In this document: positions 1 through 5,601 of the stretch, in pieces
Layout of the letters: every line of letters begins with the position of its first letter
Numbering within the stretch: position 1 is the first letter of the stretch
DNA from: Candidatus Poribacteria bacterium
Lineage (GTDB): Bacteria; Poribacteria; WGA-4E; WGA-3G
DNA: 5,601 nucleotides
Direction of reading: 5' to 3'
Assembly (NCBI GenBank): GCA_009842375.1
Contig: VYFM01000463.1
Location: 1 to 5,601 of the forward strand
Program-made: the position numbers and the translations under genes
The notes under the pieces: generated by a model
Told to the model about the DNA's origin: nothing
Database searches by the model: none
Seen by the model: only the letters and a program-made list of their open reading frames with translations

Positions 1-764
1 GTTTCGGACCAATGCTCCGCGTCTTTCTTGCCTTTATCAAGGATAGAAAATACTACTGATACAGACTGGGATGCTTCTTTATATTTACACTTGTATCCTT
101 CTGATTCTGGAAACAGTCTCATTACTTCATCACGGCGTTCCAATCTATTTGCCCCTTCAAACCGAAGTCGAATAGAACATTGATGGTTGTTAAGTTGAAG
201 AGTTAATTGTACGCCACGAACCCTTTTGTCAAGGTAACCTTCCTCCTTAACAGATCTGGGTTTTCCCTTAAAAACTTCACCTAGTTCACCGTCGCGAATC
301 GGTGCCCAAAATTCGCTGTATTCAACTCCTTTTTTCTCGGTTTGAATATCTATTGCAGGTTTGACAATATGATGAAAGGATAATTCTTTATGTGAATTTG
401 CCTGTACTTGGATGAGATACCAATCAATTTTGCTGTCTTCATTACGCAAATTACACGTTACAATCATAAGTTCCTCAAAACTTTCAGCTACCAATACTGC
501 TACATCAGCTTCCTTCAACCGTGCGTAAGCCTCAAGTCTACCCCAGTGATCCCAATCTGCTTTGTCGAATTGGTTTTCTATGACAATTGTACCATCTTCT
601 CCAATAGCAACAATGTCTGCTCGGAGCGTACCGACATTGGCTTCTGTCTCAGCGTCTTCAAAGCTGCCAACCTTGAGGGCATCCAGCGTATTGGCGAGGT
701 CTGATGAGAACTCCTCTTCTCGTGTATATATATCTGATAGTGGTATTGTTTGTTGAAGATTCAT
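1..764 (-). CDS. DUF4268-type PD-(D/E)XK nuclease-like protein, 3' end cut by window edge
   Basis: An open frame of 254 codons runs off the left edge without a stop, so the C-terminus is missing. The start is secure: an AGGAAG site (770-775) lies 5 nt before the ATG, and an in-frame TAG (774-776) blocks any upstream extension. The N-terminal half looks like a PD-(D/E)XK nuclease fold. A helix at about residues 15-31 is followed by a VGTLRADIVA strand with D50, then a TIVIENQF strand with E63 and Q65, then a DHWGRLEAYA helix at 72-81. The usual Lys of ExK is Gln here, which fits the VIENQ motif known in proteins annotated with DUF4268. Residues from about 150 (EFWAPIRDGELG) to 245 resemble the DUF4268 region. 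The family is poorly characterised and often annotated as restriction-endonuclease-like. DNA cleavage is inferred, and no target can be named. It starts 31 bp after the HhH-GPD gene and probably shares its transcript. Confidence 0.75.
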   Translation of the reverse strand, partial: MNLQQTIPLSDIYTREEEFSSDLANTLDALKVGSFEDAETEANVGTLRADIVAIGEDGTIVIENQFDKADWDHWGRLEAYARLKEADVAVLVAESFEELMIVTCNLRNEDSKIDWYLIQVQANSHKELSFHHIVKPAIDIQTEKKGVEYSEFWAPIRDGELGEVFKGKPRSVKEEGYLDKRVRGVQLTLQLNNHQCSIRLRFEGANRLERRDEVMRLFPESEGYKCKYKEASQSVSVVFSILDKGKKDAEHWSE

Positions 765-769
765 TTCAA

Positions 770-775
770 CTTCCT
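770..775 (-). promoter_or_regulatory. Ribosome binding site of the DUF4268-type gene
   Basis: AGGAAG on the minus strand lies 5 nt before the ATG at 764. It overlaps the in-frame TAG that closes the reading frame upstream, so together they fix the start of this gene. It falls in the 31-bp gap after the HhH-GPD gene, where no terminator-like hairpin is visible. Confidence 0.7.
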
Positions 776-795
776 ATGACTAACGACGCTTGCTA

Positions 796-1599
796 TTACT
801 CGTGATGAATTGTTAAATGTTTTGAGTCTTCCAAGACTTTTAAGACGAACCTTAATGCTTCATTAACGGCTTGTTCGTTTGGGAAAGCGGCTGCAACATC
901 TGGATCGAGAAGCACAAGGTTCTTGTCAAAATTATTCTGCTCTGGTCTTGCGCTAATTTGCCATATGTAAGTATCAACATCTCGAACAGAGAGTCCTAAA
1001 CGTTCCGATGATGCTTCTAATAGGTGTAATGCCTCAATTGCTGAGATATTTCTCCCCAACAACTTAGACACATATCTGATGATATGGACATCAGGTTTTG
1101 TGGTATCCGCTCCAAAAAGCATACGAAGATACTGATAACCAGCAATCCCAAATCCATGGATGTTTAACGTTTGGTATTCTTCAGGTTTTGCATTAATTGC
1201 CCATTGTCTCAGAGTCTCTTCTTCTGGAACATCAGGTGTTTCCCCTACGATTTTACAAACAAATTCCACAACTGATTGAAGTGTATTTGCTCGAACTTCG
1301 TAATTATAATTGAGCTCTTGTTGCATGAACTCATGTGGTGTTGGAAAACTTGACATGAAATCTGCTAATTCGTTTACTGTGCATATATCAGGATGGTTTT
1401 CAACAAAAGCATCTAACCGAGGCACAACAAATCCATCATATTTTCTGTTAAGCGATAGAACACAGTCAATCACGAGAACAGCTGGAGATCGAGACCATGC
1501 TGGGTCAACGTTTCCGTATCCTTGAACATCAGGTCCAAGTCTTTTTATTCCTTCCACGACAGCAGCAATTTCAGCCTCTGTAATGGTGATCTCGTTCAT
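796..1599 (-). CDS. HhH-GPD superfamily (DNA glycosylase-like) protein with extra C-terminal tail
   Basis: This 267-residue protein has no signal peptide or membrane segment and should be cytosolic. Residues 147-163 (IHGFGIAGYQYLRMLFG) match the helix-hairpin-helix of endonuclease III/MutY-type glycosylases. Residues 168-177 (KPDVHIIRYV) match the following GPD strand, and D170 sits at the catalytic Asp position. The Lys of bifunctional glycosylase/lyases (the K in GVGRKTA) is replaced by Ala153, and no C-terminal four-cysteine Fe-S motif exists. If active, it would be expected to be a monofunctional glycosylase; the substrate base is unknown. Residues 45-62 (DCVLSLNRKYDGFVVPRL) probably form the start of the helical domain. 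Residues from about 224 on (DKNLVLLDPDVAAAFPNEQ, then AVNEALRFVLK) look like an added module. The ATG is preceded directly by an in-frame TAA and 7 nt earlier by GGGAG, so the start is firm. It follows the receptor gene by 13 bp. The fold call is good; the activity is inferred. Confidence 0.72.
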   Translation of the reverse strand: MNEITITEAEIAAVVEGIKRLGPDVQGYGNVDPAWSRSPAVLVIDCVLSLNRKYDGFVVPRLDAFVENHPDICTVNELADFMSSFPTPHEFMQQELNYNYEVRANTLQSVVEFVCKIVGETPDVPEEETLRQWAINAKPEEYQTLNIHGFGIAGYQYLRMLFGADTTKPDVHIIRYVSKLLGRNISAIEALHLLEASSERLGLSVRDVDTYIWQISARPEQNNFDKNLVLLDPDVAAAFPNEQAVNEALRFVLKVLEDSKHLTIHHE

Positions 1600-1606
1600 T
1601 TAGAAT

Positions 1607-1612
1607 CTCCCT
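1607..1612 (-). promoter_or_regulatory. Ribosome binding site of the HhH-GPD gene, abutting the receptor stop codon
   Basis: AGGGAG on the minus strand ends 7 nt before the ATG at 1599 and lies immediately after the TAG stop of the receptor gene (1613-1615). This arrangement allows ribosomes finishing the receptor to restart on the next gene, and it argues for a shared transcript. Coupling is inferred from spacing. Confidence 0.7.
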
Positions 1613-4600
1613 CTAAAAATCCAGGCTCACACCAACCATAACCAGCCGTGGAGAACTCCACGAAATTGGACTGGAATGCTTCTGGGCAGTCAACGGAATA
1701 CCATAACGATCATAGGTAACAGCATCAAGTATATTATACAGATTCTTCGTGTTGAAGATGTTACGAATATCCGCAAAGAAGGTATATGTCATCGCACCAA
1801 TTCGACTACGTTTGCTTACAAGCGCATCAACATTGTAAGTTGCCGGGTAACGCTTTGAGTTAATGGAAGGTTTTATCGGTGCTCTTGGATTCGGTGTGTA
1901 AGGTAGTCCGCTGGCATATCTGCCGACAAAGTTAACAGCAGAAGCGAATGGCAGTTGAATATCTAAAAATGCAGAAACGATGTGCCGTTGATCCCACGAT
2001 AATGGATGACTTTCGGTTACTTCAGGCTGCTGTCGATAATAGGTGAGATAACCGAGGTTTCGACTTGAGCCTTTGCCTTTCGCAACAGAATACGTATAAC
2101 TAAGCATGCCAGAAACTGGACTATTTCCTGTACGCCACTTACGGATTGTGAGTTCAAATCCTTGAACGCGCCCGTAAATGTCATTGATGAAATAACTATA
2201 ATCGTTTGAGATCTCAACATATACACTATTCACCAAGTTGTCAATATCTTTCGTAAATCCTGTGATGTCAAAGGTTAAGTCATCGGTGAACTGTTGGGCA
2301 ATACCAACTTCGTAGGCGATGGTTCTTTCAGGTTCCAAGTCAGGATTCCCTTTTCTTCGGATTGCACCGCGCATGTCAAAGTTGAGATTTTCATAGAGAT
2401 CATCACCTCGTGGTATCTGATAGTAATGCCCGTAAGTAAAATGCAACTTCGCACGGTCAGTTATTGGGAACGAAATTCCGAGCCGCGGGGCAACCATGTG
2501 TTTCGTAGTAGGTTCAACCGGATCTTTGATTATCGGTACTCCAACAGGAAATTCACTTTTATCCAATTTGATTGTGCCATCCTCTTCGTTCAGAACAAGT
2601 GGGTCAGTCGGGTCCTCGGGTGAAACGCCATCTGGGTTATATACGTCATAACGTATTCCTGCGTTAACAATCATGCCTTCGTATTCCATCTTATCTTGAG
2701 CATATAGACTGATGGATGTAGGCGTTACGTCATAATACTCCACATAAAGGTTTGAACTACCATAATTCGTTGTACCAAGATTGTAGAGATGGTTTGTAGA
2801 AAATTCAATCCCCGTTTGGATTTGATGATTCTCCGTAACTTGGCTTGCAAAAACCCCTTTGAAAATTGATGTGGTGGAATTGCGAGTTGTCCAAAAGTTG
2901 TTATCCCCTGCGACATCATAAGTTGTGTCGTTGTATGCTTGCTGTGCTGGATTTCTAATCCGACCCTCTTCTTGATTTTGTTCAAAGGATAATTCTGGAT
3001 TATACGCGTTTTCCTCAAACGTTTTATTTAAAGGATCCCACGCTCTACCGGGTTGATGGCTATCATAGGAACGGTAGAATTGTCCAAAGGTTAAGGCATA
3101 AAAGGTGCCTGAGTTGATATTGTGTGAAAGTTGGACAGAGAGACTTCGTCCATCTCGGTTATCCACTTCAATTGCGTTAGGTACAAAACGTAGGCTTCCA
3201 CCATAGTTATTGAATTCTCGTATGTCGTAAAGTCCACTGGCAGTTAGTTTAAGTTGGGGAGTCACTTCAAACTTAAGTTTCCCTTGTAACGTATGTCCAC
3301 CGCTGTTACTATTGGGATAGTAGCCTTCATCTCTTCGCAACTGGCTGGCAAAGGAGAACGTCAATCGATTATCCAATATCGGACCACTTAACGCAAACTC
3401 TCCGATGTGACTCGGAGACAAGCCATATTTTTTGGTATCGTTGAACAACCCACTGTACTGTTCCAGATCTACAACGTAACCGTCTATCAGTGTAACCTGC
3501 TTTTTCTCATAGTCAATAACGGTGCCATCCGTGTCCATGTAAGGTTGCCGAGTCATAATGACTTCACCTGTTTCTGGATCTACCTTGTCTTCACCCGTTT
3601 CTGGGTCTATCACTGGTTGCAGCGGGTTATCTGTTCTGTCTGCATAAACCCCTGGTGCTATTTCCGTGAAGACGACTTTATCATCCCCTTCACGGCTTGC
3701 TAATTCACTAATGGTAATAGGGTTTCCACGATAAGGTGTTTGATAATCGTGAGGTTTTCCGATGAATATGCCTCTGAAGGGTTCAAGTGCCACCGGACGA
3801 AAACCGTTGTCTGGGTCTAACCAAGATCCGTATATTGGATCACCATGATGTTGTGCCCACTGTCCTACACGATATCTTATTCTACCAGAAAATTTATTTG
3901 TGCCAGCCTTAGTGATGAGATTAATCACTCCGGATTGTGCATCACCGTGTTCCGCATTGAACCCGCCTGTGATAACTTCCATCTGTTCCAGTGCGTTTGT
4001 GCTAATTTGCAGTCCTAAACCTCTACCAATTGGATCATTAACTGGGATTCCGTCAATAAGATATTTAATCTCCATTGACCTGCCACCGCGAATATGAAGC
4101 GAACCAGATGAATTTAGTGCTGCCACACCTGCCTGGGTTTGGAGAATGCCGTTGACGGTGTCGCGTGGCATAGAAGCAATTTCGTCCGCTTCAATAATCC
4201 GGGTTGTTTGCGTGACATCCTTCTTAATAAGCGGTTTAGTTGCTATTACTGTTACGCCTTCAAGTTCAGCAACATCAGCAACTTCCAGAGCAAAGTTAAT
4301 TGTTGTAGTAAGTCCGGCTAATACTGTTGTGGCTTGAACTGTTTTAGAACGGTAGCCAGCGAGTTCAGCTTGGACATCATATCCACCAGGATCAATGTTG
4401 GTCATGACATAGTAGCCAGAATCGTTTGTTGTGGCAGTAGTGTTTGTGCCAACAATTGATACTTTTGCATTTGTTATAGGTTGATTGGTTGCTTCATCGG
4501 TAACAATACCGGAAATTTTACCGATTGTAGAAGCATCAGTACTATAAGTGCCGACTACGGCTAAACATGTGACAATGCTCAGAAAAAAGAGCGAAATTTT

Positions 4601-4621
4601 GAAGATATTATCTACTTTCAA
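1613..4621 (-). CDS. TonB-dependent outer-membrane receptor with CarboxypepD_reg-like N-terminal domain
   Basis: This is a TonB-ExbBD-energised outer-membrane transporter of 1002 residues if begun at TTG 4621; an ATG at 4678 would give 1021. TTG is preferred because AGGAG lies 7 nt before it, the ATG has no clear ribosome site, and TTG yields a normal signal peptide: MKVDNIFK, a hydrophobic core at about 9-24, and likely cleavage near residue 30 (TDA/ST). Numbered from TTG, a carboxypeptidase-regulatory-like beta domain spans about 36-113 (GKISGIVTDEATNQPI, then GYYVMTNIDPGGYDV). A TonB-box-like LEGVTVIAT lies at 120-128. The plug spans about 131-243 (LHIRGGRSMEIKYLIDG; GFNAEHGDAQSGVINLITKA). 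The barrel continues to the end, with GNPDLEPERT at 758-767, DIRNIFNTKN at 951-960 and a terminal Phe suited to Bam recognition. A long segment at about 256-406 extends the first barrel loops. The substrate is not deducible; no siderophore or polysaccharide genes are adjacent. Family call is very sure. Confidence 0.95.
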   Translation of the reverse strand: MKVDNIFKISLFFLSIVTCLAVVGTYSTDASTIGKISGIVTDEATNQPITNAKVSIVGTNTTATTNDSGYYVMTNIDPGGYDVQAELAGYRSKTVQATTVLAGLTTTINFALEVADVAELEGVTVIATKPLIKKDVTQTTRIIEADEIASMPRDTVNGILQTQAGVAALNSSGSLHIRGGRSMEIKYLIDGIPVNDPIGRGLGLQISTNALEQMEVITGGFNAEHGDAQSGVINLITKAGTNKFSGRIRYRVGQWAQHHGDPIYGSWLDPDNGFRPVALEPFRGIFIGKPHDYQTPYRGNPITISELASREGDDKVVFTEIAPGVYADRTDNPLQPVIDPETGEDKVDPETGEVIMTRQPYMDTDGTVIDYEKKQVTLIDGYVVDLEQYSGLFNDTKKYGLSPSHIGEFALSGPILDNRLTFSFASQLRRDEGYYPNSNSGGHTLQGKLKFEVTPQLKLTASGLYDIREFNNYGGSLRFVPNAIEVDNRDGRSLSVQLSHNINSGTFYALTFGQFYRSYDSHQPGRAWDPLNKTFEENAYNPELSFEQNQEEGRIRNPAQQAYNDTTYDVAGDNNFWTTRNSTTSIFKGVFASQVTENHQIQTGIEFSTNHLYNLGTTNYGSSNLYVEYYDVTPTSISLYAQDKMEYEGMIVNAGIRYDVYNPDGVSPEDPTDPLVLNEEDGTIKLDKSEFPVGVPIIKDPVEPTTKHMVAPRLGISFPITDRAKLHFTYGHYYQIPRGDDLYENLNFDMRGAIRRKGNPDLEPERTIAYEVGIAQQFTDDLTFDITGFTKDIDNLVNSVYVEISNDYSYFINDIYGRVQGFELTIRKWRTGNSPVSGMLSYTYSVAKGKGSSRNLGYLTYYRQQPEVTESHPLSWDQRHIVSAFLDIQLPFASAVNFVGRYASGLPYTPNPRAPIKPSINSKRYPATYNVDALVSKRSRIGAMTYTFFADIRNIFNTKNLYNILDAVTYDRYGIPLTAQKHSSPISWSSPRLVMVGVSLDF
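3562..3609 (-). repeat. Short tandem duplication inside the receptor gene (27-bp period)
   Basis: Two 21-bp copies (3562-3582 and 3589-3609) match at 19 of 21 positions and are offset by 27 bp, a whole number of codons. They encode DPETGE twice (DPETGEDKV then DPETGEVIM). Both differences are synonymous. The repeat falls in the long, probably surface-exposed insertion near the start of the barrel. Confidence 0.75.
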
Positions 4622-4628
4622 TGGACGA

Positions 4629-4633
4629 CTCCT
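4629..4633 (-). promoter_or_regulatory. Ribosome binding site deciding a TTG start for the TonB receptor
   Basis: A perfect AGGAG on the minus strand is separated by 7 nt (TCGTCCA) from the TTG at 4621. By contrast, the sequence before the in-frame ATG at 4678 (GAAATTTAAGAT) has no good anti-SD match. Choosing TTG removes 19 residues that precede an otherwise ordinary signal peptide. Confidence 0.7.
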
Positions 4634-4642
4634 TGTTTTCTC

Positions 4643-4665
4643 TGGCACATGTTGTAAACGTGCCA
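4643..4665 (-). promoter_or_regulatory. 8-bp hairpin/dyad in the recO-receptor leader
   Basis: On the minus strand TGGCACGT and ATGTGCCA flank a 7-nt loop (TTACAAC). All eight positions pair in RNA, counting one G-U. It lies 16 nt after the recO stop and ends 9 nt before the AGGAG of the receptor gene. No U-run follows, so it is not an intrinsic terminator. It may be an operator, an mRNA processing or stability element, or a translation-modulating hairpin. The structure is visible; the role is inferred. Confidence 0.5.
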
Positions 4666-4681
4666 AGTCATTTAGCATATC

Positions 4682-5476
4682 TTAAATTTCTAACACACTC
4701 TCAATAAATTTAAGACTCTTTAAACTTCGTTCCGTATGGTATTGGATAAAACTACTCAACATAAGTTTCATTTCAATATGATTCCGTTTGGATGCACGCA
4801 TCCGATTTAATCTGCTAAGCTCTGATTTTCGGAGAGTTTTTAGTAATTCGCAACTACCGGGGGATATAGTAAATGCTGAGGTATCTCTATGCTGGCATTT
4901 AGTACATAGCGATCCACCGTGTTGCACGCTAAACTGCAACACTAATGGGGATGTTGGTGTTACATGTGATGTTTTCGCTAGTACAGGAGTTGGAACTGAA
5001 CCGCAATGTGCACAATGCGAAAGTTGTGGGGCGTAACCTGCAAGATCAAGAAACTTGATTTCAAATGCCCTTGCAAGCAAAGGCACATCATCAGTATCCA
5101 CTAAAACTTGATATGTATTTCGCAGTAACGCGAAAATCTCAGGATTTGCGTCACCTTCTAATGCAATAGCGTCAACTAATTCTGCTAAGTAGCATCCGTA
5201 TGTAATTCGTGCGAAATCGTCACGAATACCGTCAAACCCTTCAATAAGGTCAAAACCTGTTAGGCTCTGTAGATCTCGATTTTCGCGATAGTTGAAAAGT
5301 AGCATGCCGTGATTGAGCAGTTCTAACCTACCACTCAGCTTGCTCTTGGGGCTTTTTACACCGTACGCAACGGCTTTTATTTTACCAAAATCGGGAGTAT
5401 AGAAGGTGATGATTTTGTGAGCTTCGCGTAAAGGAAAAGCGCGAATCACAATTGCATGGGTCTTTTGAACAGGCAT
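4682..5476 (-). CDS. recO: DNA repair/recombination mediator RecO
   Basis: RecO works in the cytosol in the RecFOR pathway: it binds SSB-coated single-stranded DNA, loads RecA with RecR, and anneals complementary strands. The 264-residue length is normal for the family. The N-terminal OB-fold is at about residues 1-80 (KTHAIVIRAFPLREAHKIIT; GKIKAVAYGVKSPKSKLSGR; LELLNHGMLLF). A helical region follows at about 85-150 (YGCYLAELVDAIALEG, FEIKFLDLAGYAPQL). The zinc finger has C155-x2-C158 and C191-x2-C194, so all four ligands are present. The C-terminal IQYHTERSLKSLKFIESV helix is typical of RecO. An in-frame TAA two codons upstream rules out a longer start, and no clear Shine-Dalgarno site precedes the ATG (ACATAAAA), so translation may be modest. 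It lies 36 bp after tRNA-Pro. Its stop is 60 bp before the preferred receptor start. Confidence 0.95.
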   Translation of the reverse strand: MPVQKTHAIVIRAFPLREAHKIITFYTPDFGKIKAVAYGVKSPKSKLSGRLELLNHGMLLFNYRENRDLQSLTGFDLIEGFDGIRDDFARITYGCYLAELVDAIALEGDANPEIFALLRNTYQVLVDTDDVPLLARAFEIKFLDLAGYAPQLSHCAHCGSVPTPVLAKTSHVTPTSPLVLQFSVQHGGSLCTKCQHRDTSAFTISPGSCELLKTLRKSELSRLNRMRASKRNHIEMKLMLSSFIQYHTERSLKSLKFIESVLEI

Positions 5477-5512
5477 TTTTTATGTATCAGTTTAATATAG
5501 GGTGGGATAAAA

Positions 5513-5587
<75 letters not shown>

Positions 5588-5601
5588 TTCTCCCTTAATT
5601 A

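Noticed and set aside
408..756. Plus-strand open frames antisense to the DUF4268-type gene
   Set aside because: They overlap a minus-strand frame with clear family motifs and a good ribosome site; their translations are of low-complexity, Ser/Cys-rich shadow type.
765..795. Terminator between the HhH-GPD and DUF4268-type genes
   Set aside because: No hairpin followed by a T-run is visible in the 31-bp gap on either strand.
1676..4337. Several 60-109-codon open frames on either strand inside the receptor gene
   Set aside because: All lie within a continuous, well-recognised TonB receptor frame and show no domain or signal of their own.
4540..4580. Possible lipobox (IVTC) in the receptor signal peptide
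   Set aside because: Thr at -1 does not fit the lipobox and the Cys lies in the middle of the hydrophobic core; TonB receptors are normally not lipoproteins.
4788..5036. Plus-strand 82-codon frame opposite recO
   Set aside because: It is Cys-rich only because it is the complement of the zinc-finger region; recO is unambiguous.
5494..5499. TATATT as a -10 box for recO
   Set aside because: No TTGACA-like hexamer is found at 16-18 bp; that position falls in the tRNA 3' stem (CTCGCC).
5478..5512. TTTTAT/ATAAAA inverted repeat between tRNA and recO
   Set aside because: It has only six A/T pairs with a 23-nt loop, as expected by chance in AT-rich spacer; not a terminator.

Overview
The window carries one compact gene cluster. 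Everything supportable lies on the minus strand, so transcription runs from the right edge to the left. In that order it holds a tRNA-Pro(CGG) gene, recO, a large TonB-dependent outer-membrane receptor, a HhH-GPD (DNA-glycosylase-fold) protein, and a DUF4268-type PD-(D/E)XK nuclease-like protein cut by the left edge. The TonB receptor, with a signal peptide and a C-terminal aromatic residue, shows that the host is a diderm (Gram-negative-type) bacterium. Base composition is moderately AT-rich by eye. The receptor architecture (carboxypeptidase-regulatory-like domain, plug, long barrel) and the style of the other proteins suggest an uncultured lineage such as Poribacteria or a relative. That placement is impression only and has low confidence.

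Right part (4622-5601): tRNA-Pro(CGG) lies 36 bp upstream of recO, and no convincing promoter separates them. recO is a full-length recombination mediator with its four zinc-ligand cysteines. It is followed by a short leader with an 8-bp hairpin and an AGGAG site. This site makes a TTG codon at 4621 a better start for the receptor than the ATG at 4678, which lies almost against the recO stop.

Middle (1613-4621): the receptor fills about half of the window. It has an export signal, a CarboxypepD_reg-like domain, a TonB-box-like segment, a plug and a 22-strand-type barrel. An unusually long segment near the start of the barrel contains a small DNA duplication. The substrate cannot be read from the sequence.

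Left part (1-1599): two DNA-acting-type genes follow the receptor closely, with gaps of 13 and 31 bp and good ribosome binding sites. The first has the helix-hairpin-helix and catalytic-type Asp of HhH-GPD glycosylases, but no catalytic Lys and no Fe-S cluster, and it carries an extra C-terminal tail. The second has a D-x12-E-x-Q nuclease core and a DUF4268-like C-terminal part. Glycosylase-like plus nuclease-like in tandem is the most interesting signal here and could be a small DNA repair or anti-foreign-DNA pair. That function is inference. No mobile element, CRISPR array or clear terminator was seen, and no intergenic gap exceeds 60 bp.
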